The notes under the pieces: model-generated
What the model saw: the letters and a program-made list of their open reading frames with translations, nothing else
What the model was told of the DNA's origin: nothing
Database searches by the model: none
Translations under genes and position numbers: made by a program
Part shown: in pieces, positions 25,958-36,482 of the stretch
How the letters are laid out: each line of letters begins with the position of its first letter
Position numbering within the stretch: the stretch's first letter is position 1
NCBI GenBank assembly: GCA_024277875.1
Contig: JAJRUI010000043.1
Span: 1-39,497 of the forward strand
From: Deferrisomatales bacterium
Lineage (GTDB): Bacteria > Desulfobacterota > Deferrisomatia > Deferrisomatales > Deferrisomataceae
Length of the DNA: 39,497 nt
Direction of reading: 5' to 3'

Positions 25958-27073
25958 TCATCCTTCGCAGGCCCTGCCCCGCCACGCGAACGGCTCCCCT
26001 TCCCAATGGGTCCAGACCGCGGTGACGCCCGTCACCCCGGCCACGATCTTCTCGAGCACCTCCACCGCGCCCCGTTCCCCTGTGGCGTGGCCCACGTCCA
26101 CGAGGGCCAGTCCTGCGGCAGCCGCGTCCAGGGCGTCGTGGTGGCGCACGTCGCCCGTGACCAGCACGTCCGCGCCCCGGGCCAGGGCCTCGCGCCACAG
26201 GGACGCGCCAGCCCCGCCGCACACCGCGACCCGCTCGATCCGGCGGGCCGGGTCCCCTGCGAGCCGCACGCCGCGTGCGGCCAGGCGTCCGGCCACCTCG
26301 TCCGCCCACGGCCCGAGTTCCCGGGGTTCGGCCAACGTTCCCACCCGGCCCAGGGCAGCCGGTCCGGCCGGGTGCTCCAGGGCGTACACGTCCACCGCCG
26401 GTTCCTCGTACGGGTGGGCGGCGAACAACGCGGCCAGGACCGCCCCCTTCCGGGCCTCGGGAACCACGGTCTCCAGCCGGACCTCGGCCACCCGTTCGAG
26501 CCGTCCCTCGGCGCCGACCCACGGGTCGGTGCCCGGGCCGGGCCGGAACGTGCCCTCGCCCCGGCAACCGAACGAGCACTCGGCGTACGCGCCGATCGTG
26601 CCGGCGCCGGCTGCGGCCAGGGCCCGGCGCACGCTGTCCTCGTACCCCACCGGCACGGTCACTACGACCTTGCGCACCGGGTCCCCGGCGCCGAGCGGCC
26701 CCACGTCCTCCAGGCCGAGGCGCGCCGCGAGCCAGTCGTTCACCCCCCCCGGCGCCCGGTCCAGGTTGGTGTGGGCCGCGTACAGCCCGATCCCGGCGCG
26801 CACGAGTTCCACCACCACCGAACCCCGGGGTTCGCAGCCGTCGAGCCGTTCCAGGGGTTTCATCAGGAGCGGGTGGTGGGTCACCACGAGGCGCGCGCGC
26901 CTGCGGACGGCTTCGGCCACGGTTTGGGGAGTGGGATCGAGGGCGACCAGGACGGTGTCGGCGGGGGCTCGGGGGTCCCCCACCTGCAGCCCGGGGCGGT
27001 CCCAGGGTTCGGCGAGGGAGAGGGGGGCGAACGCCTCCACGGCGCGCGCCACGTGGGCGAGGGTCACTCCCAT
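25958..27073 (-). CDS. Nif3-like dinuclear metal center hexameric protein
   Basis: The protein has 371 residues, the long form with an inserted PII-like middle domain (VVVTVPVGYEDSVRRALAAA, AHPYEEPAVDVY). Metal ligands fall in VVTHHPLLMKP near the start, AAHTNLDRAPGGVND, and GDVRHHDALDA plus VDVGHATGE near the end. Annotated elsewhere as a GTP cyclohydrolase I type 2 homolog, but that activity is doubtful for most members; a metal-dependent hydrolase or metal chaperone is as likely. The gene after it encodes the zinc-ribbon protein, a pairing seen in many genomes. Confidence 0.92.
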   Translation of the reverse strand: MGVTLAHVARAVEAFAPLSLAEPWDRPGLQVGDPRAPADTVLVALDPTPQTVAEAVRRRARLVVTHHPLLMKPLERLDGCEPRGSVVVELVRAGIGLYAAHTNLDRAPGGVNDWLAARLGLEDVGPLGAGDPVRKVVVTVPVGYEDSVRRALAAAGAGTIGAYAECSFGCRGEGTFRPGPGTDPWVGAEGRLERVAEVRLETVVPEARKGAVLAALFAAHPYEEPAVDVYALEHPAGPAALGRVGTLAEPRELGPWADEVAGRLAARGVRLAGDPARRIERVAVCGGAGASLWREALARGADVLVTGDVRHHDALDAAAAGLALVDVGHATGERGAVEVLEKIVAGVTGVTAVWTHWEGEPFAWRGRACEG

Positions 27074-27141
27074 GGAGCGGGCTCCCTCCCCACCGGTTCT
27101 CGGGGTTGTGTCTGTCCCATCGACCTACCGGTACGGAGACG

Positions 27142-27218
27142 TGGTGGGCCCACCTGGATTCGAACCAGGGACCGGCCGGTTATGAGCCGGCAGCTCTGAC
27201 CAGCTGAGCTATGGGCCC
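27142..27218 (-). tRNA. tRNA with CAT anticodon (elongator Met or Ile2)
   Basis: A complete cloverleaf of 77 bases with encoded CCA: acceptor GGGCCCA pairs with TGGGCCC, D-arm AGCTCAGCTGGTCAGAGCT, anticodon stem GCCGG/CCGGC around CTCATAA, and T-arm CCTGGTTCGAATCCAGG. Normal base pairing at position 1 and the lack of GGG/CCC in the anticodon stem exclude initiator tRNA. If C34 becomes lysidine it would read AUA (Ile); otherwise AUG (Met). Sequence alone does not settle this here. Confidence 0.95.
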
Positions 27219-27255
27219 GCGGAATCGGTCATTATCTCCGGGGCGGGCCCGGGTG

Positions 27256-27618
27256 TCAACGGCCGGAGCCCCGCATGGACAGCATCGGCCCCAGGGGCCG
27301 GCCGCCCAGCAGGTGCACGTGCAGGTGCATCACCTCCTGCCCCGCGTCCGGCCCGGTGTTGGCCAGCAACCGGTACCCGGTGGTGTCCACCCCCTCGGCC
27401 GCAGCCACCTCCCGGACCGCCCGGGCCAGGCTGGCCAGGAACGGCGCGCGGATCTCGTCCACGTCCGCGAAGCTCTCCACGTGGACCTTGGGGATGACCA
27501 GCACGTGGGTCGGTGCGATCGGCTGGATGTCCCGGAACGCCAGGACGTGGTCGTCCTCCCACACCTTGTCCGCCGGGATCTCCCCCGCCACGATCTTGCA
27601 GAAGATGCAGTCGGCCAT
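27256..27618 (-). CDS. HIT family (Hint-like) hydrolase
   Basis: The protein has 120 residues from the ATG at 27616-27618, six bases after GGAGG; a GTG two codons upstream is too close to the site. It begins CIFCKIVAGEIPADKVWEDD, as in Hint proteins with a zinc-like Cys pair, and ends with the catalytic histidine triad HLHVHLLGG. Hint proteins hydrolyse adenosine phosphoramidates or aminoacyl-AMP. A housekeeping role is expected; it lies between the tRNA gene and a repeat tract at the end of the purine gene run. Confidence 0.94.
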   Translation of the reverse strand: MADCIFCKIVAGEIPADKVWEDDHVLAFRDIQPIAPTHVLVIPKVHVESFADVDEIRAPFLASLARAVREVAAAEGVDTTGYRLLANTGPDAGQEVMHLHVHLLGGRPLGPMLSMRGSGR

Positions 27619-27653
27619 CGCCACCCTCCTCGAACCTCGGACTCTGAACTGCC

Positions 27654-27730
27654 GTGACTCGTGACTCGTGATTGGTGATTGGTGAACCTTGAGCCTTGAA
27701 CATTGAGTCCTGAACCTCGTCCCTCAGAAC
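27654..27730. repeat. Degenerate heptanucleotide repeat tract
   Basis: Eleven consecutive 7-mers share the frame NTGANNC: GTGACTC twice, GTGATTG twice, GTGAACC, TTGAGCC, TTGAACA, TTGAGTC, CTGAACC, then two decayed units (TCGTCCC, TCAGAAC). The tract enters the last bases of the lipoprotein gene and is less GC-rich than its surroundings. Looser units (CTCGAAC, CTCGGAC, TCTGAAC) occur toward 27629. Confidence 0.75.
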
Positions 27731-28326
27731 TCGAACCGGAGCCGGCCCAGGGGCCCGGTGAGCACCAGGGCTAGGTGCTCGGCGGTCTCCTCCCCCGCGA
27801 GCAGCGGAAACCGCAGCAGGTACTCCCGGGTCCACGGGGTCACGTACGGGTAGGCCACCGGCTGGCGCTCGGACTTGGCCACCTTGGTGATCTCCAGGGA
27901 GGCAAGCCGTGCGCCGCCCGGCAGTTCCACGTACGCGCGCCACAAGGTGTTCGGGGACTCCAGGTCGTTCCAGTCCTTCTGGGGGGTGTACAGGGCCAGG
28001 TGGAACTCCCGCACCCGCCGGGCCGCGTCACGTTCCCGCGCCAGTTGCCGGGCGGTGGTGGCTGCGTCGTATCCGTAGGCATCTGCCACGGCGGCCACCA
28101 TGGCCTCCCGGAACGCGGGCGACCGCCAGGTGGCCCATCCCTTGGCCACGGTGGCGAACCCGTCGTACAACTCCACCTTGCGGGTGTACCGGGCCAGAGC
28201 CCGCCCGTACGGGGTGTCCGGGGCGGCAAAGCCGCCGGTGAACTGGACCGGCTCCGTCACGGTGGCACAGCCCGTTCCGAGAAAGAGCACCGCCACTAGG
28301 AGCCACCCGATCGGTCTCGCTGCCAT
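27724..28326 (-). CDS. Uncharacterised lipoprotein
   Basis: The protein has 200 residues with a lipobox TGC (Cys 20) after WLLVAVLFLGTGC. I do not recognise the family. The mature part is mixed: an N-terminal helical region with RYTRKVELYDGFATVAKGWA and AVADAYGYDAATTARQLARE, then a predicted beta region beginning FHLALYTPQKDWNDLESPN, RAYVELPGGARLASLEITKV and ending LVLTGPLGRLRFEF. Its stop lies in the heptamer repeat tract. It sits 15 bases after pyrE and so is probably part of the same transcript. Confidence 0.8.
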   Translation of the reverse strand: MAARPIGWLLVAVLFLGTGCATVTEPVQFTGGFAAPDTPYGRALARYTRKVELYDGFATVAKGWATWRSPAFREAMVAAVADAYGYDAATTARQLARERDAARRVREFHLALYTPQKDWNDLESPNTLWRAYVELPGGARLASLEITKVAKSERQPVAYPYVTPWTREYLLRFPLLAGEETAEHLALVLTGPLGRLRFEF

Positions 28327-28341
28327 CCCGCGTCCTCCCGG

Positions 28342-28908
28342 TCACCCGCGGCGGACGTCCGCCTTGGTGAACACCGCCTCCAGCCGGTACCCCCGGGCCT
28401 CCAGGGCCTCCCGGGCCCCCTCCTGGCGGTCCACGAGGGCGAGCACCCCGAGCACCCGGTACCCCTCGGATTCGATCTTCTCGATCGCCCGCAGGCTGGA
28501 CCCGCCCGTGGTCACCACGTCCTCGAGCACCACCACCCGGGCGGCCTCGGGCAGGTTCCGGGCCCCCTCGATCCACTGCCGGGTGCCGTGGCCCTTTGGC
28601 TCCTTGCGCACGATGAACGCGGGCAGGCCGGGCCCGTCCAGGCCCGTGACCAGGCTGGTGGCCGTGGCCAGGGGGTCGGCGCCCAGGGTGGGCCCGCCCA
28701 CCGCGTCCACCGGGCCGAACCCGGCCAGCCGCCCGGCGAACAGCCGGCCGACCAGATACGCGCCCCGGGGGTGAAGCGCGGTCTGCTTGCAGTCCACGTA
28801 GAAATTGCTCTTGCGGCCCGACGCCAGGGTGACCGGCCGTTCCTCGTAGGACTTCTCCCTCAGCAGGGCCAGCAGTTCGGCGCGCAGCGCCTCGGTGGTC
28901 TCGGACAA
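28342..28908 (-). CDS. pyrE: Orotate phosphoribosyltransferase
   Basis: The protein has 188 residues from TTG 28906-28908 (GAGGAGCGAGG upstream). It joins orotate to PRPP to give OMP in pyrimidine synthesis. The PRPP-binding motif is VVVLEDVVTTGGSS; SGRKSNFYVDCKQTALHPRG and FIVRKEPKGHGTRQWIEG carry the orotate-site and flexible loop residues. Length is typical. It stands between purF and a lipoprotein gene, so purine and pyrimidine steps share a transcript. Confidence 0.95.
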   Translation of the reverse strand: MSETTEALRAELLALLREKSYEERPVTLASGRKSNFYVDCKQTALHPRGAYLVGRLFAGRLAGFGPVDAVGGPTLGADPLATATSLVTGLDGPGLPAFIVRKEPKGHGTRQWIEGARNLPEAARVVVLEDVVTTGGSSLRAIEKIESEGYRVLGVLALVDRQEGAREALEARGYRLEAVFTKADVRRG

Positions 28909-28936
28909 GGCCTCGCTCCTCGCGGTCGGTGGACGG

Positions 28937-30328
28937 CTACCCCTGGGGTTCGCACGGGTCCCCGGGCCGGCCCTCGGCCGCCACCGGGTACACGCCGGTA
29001 AAACACGCGTCGCAGTACGCGTACGGGCCGTGGTCGGTGGCCCGTTCCAGGGCGTCCCGGCTCAGGTAGCCCAGGGAGTCCGAGGTCAGGAACCGGTTGA
29101 TCTCCTCCACGGTGTGGCTCGACGCGATCAGCTCGGTCTGGGTCGGGGTGTCGATCCCGAAGTAGCACGGGAACCGGGTGGGCGGGGACGAGATACGCAT
29201 GTGCACCTCCCGGGCGCCCGCCTCCCGGACCATCTTGACGATCTTCCGGCTCGTGGTGCCCCGCACGATCGAGTCGTCCACCACCACCACCCGCTTGCCC
29301 TGGAGCACCTCGCGCACCGCGTTGAGTTTGAGCTTTACCCCGAAGTGGCGGATCGACTGCTCGGGCTCGATGAACGTGCGCCCGACGTAGTGGTTGCGGA
29401 TCAGCCCCATGGCGAACGGCACCCCGGACGCCTCGGCGTACCCAAGGGCGGCCACGATGCCCGAGTCGGGCACCGGGATCACCACGTCCGCGTCCACCGG
29501 GTGCTCCCGGGCCAGCTCCCGGCCGAACGCCTGGCGTACCGGGTACACCTGGCGGCCGAACACGAACGAGTCCGGCCGGGCGAAGTAGATGTGTTCGAAG
29601 ATGCACTGCCGGGTCGCGGCCGGCGGGAACGGCCGGAAGCTCTCGAGCCCCTTGGAGCTGATCATGATCAGCTCCCCGGGCTCCACCTCCCGGATGTACT
29701 GGCCCTCGATCAGGTCCAGGGCGCAAGTCTCGGACGCCACCACGTACGAGTCCCTGACCTTGCCGAGCACCAGGGGCCGGAACCCGTTGGGGTCCCGCAC
29801 GGCCACCAGCCGCTTCTCCACCAGCATGACCAGGCTGTACGCGCCCTTCACACGGCGCAGGGCGTCCACCAGCCGCGTGATCAGCTTTTCGCCCTTGCTG
29901 CGGGCGTACAGGTGGGCCACCACCTCGGTGTCGGAGCTTCCCTGGAAGATGCTGCCCTGGTGTTCGAGTTCGTGGCGCAGGACACCCGCGTTCACCAGGT
30001 TGCCGTTGTGGGCGAACGCGATCCGGCCGTGGACCGTCTCGACGAAGAAGGGCTGGGCGTTCTTCAGGGCGCTCGATCCGGTGGTGGAGTAGCGCACGTG
30101 GCCGATCGCGTGGACCCCGGGCAGCCGGGCCAGGTCCCCTTCGCTGAAGATGTCCTGGACGAGCCCCATGCCCAGCTGGAACCGCATGGTGCGCTCGTCG
30201 GAGGTGACGATGCCCGCGCTCTCCTGGCCGCGGTGCTGGAGGGAGTGGAGTCCCAGGTAGGTGAGGTTGGCGGCCTCGGGATGGTTGTAGATCCCGAACA
30301 CCCCGCACTCGTCGTTCCATTGCTTCAC
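28937..30328 (-). CDS. purF: Amidophosphoribosyltransferase
   Basis: The protein has 463 residues from GTG 30326-30328 (GGGAG upstream). It makes phosphoribosylamine, the first committed step of purine synthesis. A short propeptide MKQWNDE precedes the nucleophile in ECGVFGIY (Cys 8). The PRPP loop is [14 protein letters not shown]. Four Cys that fit the 4Fe-4S ligands of the B. subtilis type enzyme are seen ([25 protein letters not shown] and AYCDACF), so the protein is probably oxygen-sensitive and made as a processed precursor. Confidence 0.97.
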   Translation of the reverse strand: MKQWNDECGVFGIYNHPEAANLTYLGLHSLQHRGQESAGIVTSDERTMRFQLGMGLVQDIFSEGDLARLPGVHAIGHVRYSTTGSSALKNAQPFFVETVHGRIAFAHNGNLVNAGVLRHELEHQGSIFQGSSDTEVVAHLYARSKGEKLITRLVDALRRVKGAYSLVMLVEKRLVAVRDPNGFRPLVLGKVRDSYVVASETCALDLIEGQYIREVEPGELIMISSKGLESFRPFPPAATRQCIFEHIYFARPDSFVFGRQVYPVRQAFGRELAREHPVDADVVIPVPDSGIVAALGYAEASGVPFAMGLIRNHYVGRTFIEPEQSIRHFGVKLKLNAVREVLQGKRVVVVDDSIVRGTTSRKIVKMVREAGAREVHMRISSPPTRFPCYFGIDTPTQTELIASSHTVEEINRFLTSDSLGYLSRDALERATDHGPYAYCDACFTGVYPVAAEGRPGDPCEPQG

Positions 30329-30356
30329 GTCAGGGACTCCCCGGCGGCCGGGCCGC

Positions 30357-31178
30357 CTACAGCAGGTTCTCCCGCACGAACGCGACGGCGTTGCGGAACA
30401 GGGCCACGCCCTGCCCCTCGTCGGGCAGGTCCTCCCGGGTCCAGCGGGGGTGGTTGGTCCGGTGGAGGAACGCCTCGGGGTGGGGCATCAGGCCGAACAC
30501 CCGGCCGGTGGGGTCGCACAGGCCGGCAACCGCGTCCTGGCTGCCGTTGGGGTTCCACGGGTACGCCTGGGTGGGCCGCCCGTCCGGGTCCGCGTACCGC
30601 ACGGGGACCAGCCGGCCCGCCGTGATCGCGGCCCCCACGCCGGCCGAAGCGGTCACGAACTTGCCCTCACCGTGGCGCACCGGACAGTACAGCCGGGTGA
30701 GGCCCCGGGTGAACACGCACGGGCTGTCCGGGTCCACGGCCAAGTGCACCCACCGGTCCTCGAACCGGCCGGAATCGTTGTGGGTCAGGCTGGCCGCCGG
30801 CTCCAGCCGGTCCGGGTCGAGGCGGGGCAGCAGCCCCAGCTTCACCAAGAGCTGGAACCCGTTGCACACCCCGAACACCAGCCGTCCGTCGGCCACAAAC
30901 CGTTCCAGGTCCTCGATGAACCGGTGCTCCTCGGGCGCGCGCACCGTGCCGTACCGGAACCGCACCGCCCCGGCCTTGGCCGCACCCAGGTCGTCGCCGT
31001 CCAGAAAACCGCCGGGCAGGTTGAGGATGTGGTAGTCGGCCAGCCGCACCCGGCCCGCGAACACGTCGGCCGTGTGCACCACGTCGGCCTCGGCCCCGGC
31101 CACGCGGCACCCGTGGGCCATCTCCCGCTCGCAGTTGGTGCCGTTGCCGGTGAGCACCAGGGCTCGGACTGCGCTCAT
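30357..31178 (-). CDS. purQ: Phosphoribosylformylglycinamidine synthase glutaminase subunit
   Basis: The protein has 273 residues from the ATG at 31176-31178 (GAGGAGAAG upstream). It is a class I glutamine amidotransferase supplying ammonia to PurL. The nucleophile elbow is [18 protein letters not shown], the catalytic His/Glu pair is in [15 protein letters not shown], and [20 protein letters not shown] is the PurQ N-terminus. It is longer than B. subtilis PurQ (about 227) owing to insertions in the middle, as seen in other large PurQ forms. Confidence 0.95.
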   Translation of the reverse strand: MSAVRALVLTGNGTNCEREMAHGCRVAGAEADVVHTADVFAGRVRLADYHILNLPGGFLDGDDLGAAKAGAVRFRYGTVRAPEEHRFIEDLERFVADGRLVFGVCNGFQLLVKLGLLPRLDPDRLEPAASLTHNDSGRFEDRWVHLAVDPDSPCVFTRGLTRLYCPVRHGEGKFVTASAGVGAAITAGRLVPVRYADPDGRPTQAYPWNPNGSQDAVAGLCDPTGRVFGLMPHPEAFLHRTNHPRWTREDLPDEGQGVALFRNAVAFVRENLL

Positions 31179-31207
31179 CGCTTCTCCTCGCGTGGGCCGG
31201 GAGGGGA

Positions 31208-34204
31208 TCAGATCCCGGCCAGGGGCGCCTGCCACGCCCGCTTGAGTTCGTCCACGGCGGCGCGGACCACGGTGCGGCCGCCGGGCCCTTTCAACACCAG
31301 GACCGGCTCGGCCGTGACCCGCCCGACCTCGGCCGCGGCCGTCCCGGCCATCGCAGCCCCGAACCGGTCGGCATTGTCAGGGGACACGGTCACCACGAAC
31401 CGGCCCGCCGACTCGCTGAACAGCAGCTCGTCGTCCCGCTCCACCCCGTCAGCCGGGGCCAGGGACAGGTCGGCCTCGATCCCCAGCCCGCCGGAGAACG
31501 CGGCCTCGGCCAGGGCCACGGCGAGCCCCCCGTCGGAACAATCGTGGCACGACGCCACCAGCCCGTCCCGGATCGCGCGCTCCAGGGCCCGGTACAGGGG
31601 CAGGTTCTCCTCGACCCGCACCTCGGGCACCCGGTTGCCCACGAACCCCTTGGCCGCCCAGTACTCGGACCCGCCCAGCTCGGGCCGGGTGGTCCCCAGC
31701 ACGAACACCCGGTCCCCGGGCCGCTTGACATCCATGGTGACGCACCGGCGCACGTCGTCGATCCGGCCGATCACGCTGAACAGCACCGTGGGCGGGATCG
31801 AGATGCGCACATCCCCCACCATGTAGTCGTTTTTCATCGAGTCCTTGCCCGAGATCAGGGGCACGCCGTAGGCCACGCACAGGTCGAACAGGGCCTCGTT
31901 GGCCCGCACCAGCTGGGCCAGCTTGTACTCGCCGTCCGGGTTGCGCTCCCCGGCCACCGGGTCGCACCAGCAGAAGTTGTCGAGCCCGGCCAGGTGCTCC
32001 AGGGTGGCGCCCACGCACAGGGCGTTGCGCACCGCCTCGTCCACCACGGCGGCCGCCATCCAGTAGGTGTCGATGTCGCTGTACCGGGGGCAGATCCCGT
32101 TGGCCGTGACCACCCCCTCGTGGGAGTCGAGCACGGGCCGGACCACGGCCGCGTCGGACGGGCCGTCGTCCAGCACCCCGACGAACGGCTTGATCACGCT
32201 GCCGCCCTGGACCTCGTGGTCGTAGCGCCGGACGATGGACTCCTTGGAGCAGATGTCGAGCCGGCCCAGCAGGCCGGTGAGGTCGCCGGTCAGGTCGTCG
32301 GGGCACGGGAACGCGGGCTCCGGGTGCACCGGCCGCTCCCACCGAGCGTGGAGTTCCATCACCGGCAGCCCGTCGTGCAGGAACGCCAGAGGCAGGTAGC
32401 CCACGGTGCGTTCGCCGTAGCGCACGTGGAACGCGCCCGAGTCGGTGAACCGCCCGAGGTCGGTGGCCTCGACCCGCAGCTCCGCCGCCAGGGACAGGAA
32501 CGCGCCGAGGTCCTCGGGCGGCACGGCCACGGTCATCCGCTCCTGGGACTCGGACACCAGGATCTCCCACGGGTCCAGGCCGGGGTACTTGAGGGGGGCC
32601 CGGCCCAGGTCGAGTTCGGCGCCGCCGGACTGCTCGGCCATCTCCCCCACGCTCGACGACAGGCCGCCGGCGCCGTTGTCCGTGATCGACGAGTACAACC
32701 CCCGGTCCCGGGCCACCTGGAGGAAGTCGTACACCCGCTTCTGGGTGATCGGGTCGCCCAGCTGGACGGCGGTGACCGGGCTGCCCTCGTGGAGTTCCTC
32801 GCTGGAGAACGTGGCGCCGTGGATCCCGTCCTTGCCGATCCGGCCTCCTACCATCACGATGCGGTCCCCGGGCCGGGCCGCCTTGTCGTGGCCCGGCCGG
32901 CCGGTGACCTCCCGGGGGATCAGGCCCGCGGTCCCGCAGTACACCAGGGGCTTGCCCAGGAACCGCTCGTCGAACACCACCGTGCCGTTCACCGTGGGGA
33001 TACCGCTCTTGTTGCCGCCGTGCTCCACCCCCCGGACGACCCCCTCGTAGATCCGGCGGGGGTGGAGCAGCCGGGGCGGCAGGTCTCCGTCGTAGAACGG
33101 GTCGGCGAAACAGAACGTGTCCACGTTGAAGATCAGCCGGGCGCCGAGTCCGGTGCCCATGGGGTCGCGGTTCACCCCCACGATCCCGGTCAGGGCGCCG
33201 CCGTACGGGTCGAGGGCCGACGGCGAGTTGTGGGTCTCCACCTTGAAACACAGGGACCAGTCGTCGTTGAACGAGATCACCCCGGCGTTGTCCTTGAACA
33301 CGGACAGGCAGTAGTCCCGGTCCCCGAGTCCCCGCCGCACCCGCTCGGTGGCCTCCACGATGTAGGTCTGGAACAGGCTGCGGATCGTGCGCACGCGGCC
33401 CGCGCCGTCGTCGTAGTGGATGGTGGCGTTGAAGATCTTGTGCTTGCAGTGCTCGGACCAGGTCTGGGCCAGGCACTCCAGCTCCACGTCGGTGGGGTCG
33501 GCCGGCAGGCCCAGACCGGCCCGCCGGTCCCGCACGGCCGCGTCCCGGTAGTGGTCGCGGATCGCGCGCATCTCGTCGAGGCTCAGGGCCAGCAGACGGT
33601 CCCGGGACAGGGCTGCGAGGCCGTCGTCGGGCAGTTCCAGGCTCACCGGCGCCACCCGGCCCCCGGCGTCGCCCCGGACCCGGGGCACCTCCAGGCCGAA
33701 CCCCCCGGCCCGGTCGAACCCGTCCCGATCGAGCACCCGCCACCGCTGGATCAGGCCGTTGGCCAGCAGCCCCGCGACCAGGGCCTCCACCCCGTCCCGG
33801 TCCAGGCCGGGCGCCTCCAGAAGATACTGGACGGCCGTGTACACCCGCTGGTCATGGGGGAACGACCGGCCCAGGAACATCTCCACGGCCTCCTTGGCCG
33901 TGCGCCCCACGTTGTCGGTGACCCCGGGCAGGTACCCCACCTCCACGGCCCAGTCGAACGCCGCGCCCACGGCCCCGGCCACGGGCGCGTCCACGGCCGC
34001 CACCTGGGTGACCGGGTCGGACAGCACCTCCCGGGCGATGCCGGTGCGCTCGGGCGGGTCCACGGCCAGGTCCACGGTGTACACGTCCACGGTGCGCACC
34101 GCGGTCACCCCGGCGTGCAGGAACTCCCGCAGCTCCCGGGCCGCCCCCTCGCCCCGGGCGTCGCGCAACGCGGGCCGCGTCGCCACCTCCACACGAAAAG
34201 CCAT
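31208..34204 (-). CDS. purL: Phosphoribosylformylglycinamidine synthase, PurS-PurL type
   Basis: The protein has 998 residues from the ATG at 34202-34204. The first 170 residues (RVEVATRPALRDARGEGAAR, then VRTVDVYTVDL) look like one or two PurS-like units, followed by the linker and two FGAM synthase halves. The catalytic region holds CLAQTWSEHCKHKIFNATIH and CFKVETHNSPSALDPYGGAL; later DPWEILVSESQERMTVAV, PLISGKDSMKNDYMVGD and ASCHDCSDGGLAVALAEAAF mark the second half. The glutaminase is separate (purQ). It is intermediate between the small PurS/PurL/PurQ system and the single large PurL of E. coli. Confidence 0.95.
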   Translation of the reverse strand: MAFRVEVATRPALRDARGEGAARELREFLHAGVTAVRTVDVYTVDLAVDPPERTGIAREVLSDPVTQVAAVDAPVAGAVGAAFDWAVEVGYLPGVTDNVGRTAKEAVEMFLGRSFPHDQRVYTAVQYLLEAPGLDRDGVEALVAGLLANGLIQRWRVLDRDGFDRAGGFGLEVPRVRGDAGGRVAPVSLELPDDGLAALSRDRLLALSLDEMRAIRDHYRDAAVRDRRAGLGLPADPTDVELECLAQTWSEHCKHKIFNATIHYDDGAGRVRTIRSLFQTYIVEATERVRRGLGDRDYCLSVFKDNAGVISFNDDWSLCFKVETHNSPSALDPYGGALTGIVGVNRDPMGTGLGARLIFNVDTFCFADPFYDGDLPPRLLHPRRIYEGVVRGVEHGGNKSGIPTVNGTVVFDERFLGKPLVYCGTAGLIPREVTGRPGHDKAARPGDRIVMVGGRIGKDGIHGATFSSEELHEGSPVTAVQLGDPITQKRVYDFLQVARDRGLYSSITDNGAGGLSSSVGEMAEQSGGAELDLGRAPLKYPGLDPWEILVSESQERMTVAVPPEDLGAFLSLAAELRVEATDLGRFTDSGAFHVRYGERTVGYLPLAFLHDGLPVMELHARWERPVHPEPAFPCPDDLTGDLTGLLGRLDICSKESIVRRYDHEVQGGSVIKPFVGVLDDGPSDAAVVRPVLDSHEGVVTANGICPRYSDIDTYWMAAAVVDEAVRNALCVGATLEHLAGLDNFCWCDPVAGERNPDGEYKLAQLVRANEALFDLCVAYGVPLISGKDSMKNDYMVGDVRISIPPTVLFSVIGRIDDVRRCVTMDVKRPGDRVFVLGTTRPELGGSEYWAAKGFVGNRVPEVRVEENLPLYRALERAIRDGLVASCHDCSDGGLAVALAEAAFSGGLGIEADLSLAPADGVERDDELLFSESAGRFVVTVSPDNADRFGAAMAGTAAAEVGRVTAEPVLVLKGPGGRTVVRAAVDELKRAWQAPLAGI

Positions 34205-34218
34205 CCGGATCTCCCGGT

Positions 34219-35513
<1,295 letters not shown>

Positions 35514-35517
<4 letters not shown>

Positions 35518-36329
35518 CGGACAGGCTCCCTGGGGGTTCGGCGGCTCGCCACGCGCCGGCCGGGCCGGTCCTGGCGGGCGACGAGCAGGGTGACGTCCCC
35601 GGCCGCGCCAGCGTGGCGCAGCACGCGGGCGGTCGCTTCGAACGCCAGCCGGGGTTCGTTGTTGGTCTCGGAGAGGTGGCCCAGGATCACGGTTTCCAGG
35701 TGCGGGTGGAGGAGGTCGGCCACCAGCTCGGCGCACGCGTCGTTGGACAGGTGGCCGTGCCGGGACCGGATGCGCTGTTTGAGGGGCCACGGGTAAGGGC
35801 CGTTCCACAGCCGGTCCACGTCGTGGTTGGACTCCAGGTACAACAGGTCCACGCCCCGCAGGGCCTCGCGCACGGGGTGGGACGCGAACCCCAGGTCCGT
35901 GGCGAACCCGAGCGCGGCTGCGCCGTCCGAGATCCGGAACCCCACGGGCTCGGCCGCGTCGTGGCAGCTGTCCACCGGCCGCAGTTCCAGCCCCCCGACC
36001 TCGAACGGCACGCCCGGCTCGAACGGCCGCACGTCCACGTTTCGCAGGCCCGGGCCGGCCAGCACGGTCTCGACGCGGCAGCGGCACGGCTCGGTCATGT
36101 ACACCGGCACCCGGTACCGCCGGCCCCACGCGCCCACGCCGCGCACGTGGTCCCGGTGTTCGTGGGTCACGACCACCGCGGCCACCCGGTCGGGGCCGAG
36201 CCCCACCGCGCCGAGCCTGCGCTCCACCTCGCCTGCGGCAAGGCCGACATCGACCAGCACGCCCCGCCCGTCGGAGCCCACGTACACCGCGTTTCCCTTG
36301 CTGCCGCTTGCCAGGGCGCAGATCTCCAG
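35514..36329 (-). CDS. MBL-fold metallo-hydrolase (YycJ/WalJ-like)
   Basis: The protein has 271 residues if it starts at CTG 36327-36329, seven bases after GAGGAG and exactly at the conserved N-terminus LEICALASGSKGN. An in-frame GTG at 36375-36377 lacks a good site and is the alternative. Metal ligands are in VVVTHEHRDHVRGV, with DSCHDAAEP, ALGFATDLGFAS and ILGHLSETNNEPRLA as the later motifs. The family includes YycJ/WalJ, double-strand 5'-to-3' exonucleases coordinated with cell division. Substrate is not shown here. Confidence 0.85.
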
Positions 36330-36420
36330 GGCGGGACTCCTCGGCGGGTGTGACGGGAACGGCGGATGATAGCCCACCAACCCCGCCGGTTCAACCCGGA
36401 GGAGCACAGCCGTGTCCCCG

Positions 36421-36450
36421 TTGCCCCCTGGGGGGGCGATCTGTTACAAC
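36421..36450 (+). promoter_or_regulatory. Possible promoter of the five-heme cytochrome gene
   Basis: TTGCCC (36421-36426) is followed after 18 bases by TACAAC (36445-36450). Start would be near 36457, 26 bases before the gene. Moderate match only. Confidence 0.35.
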
Positions 36451-36482
36451 CTCGGCTTCTTCCTCCCGAAAGGAGACGCGCC

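Noticed and set aside
27654-27737. Heptamer tract considered as CRISPR or as a tRNA-linked attachment site
   Set aside because: There are no spacers, and no duplicated tRNA 3' end or integrase gene nearby.
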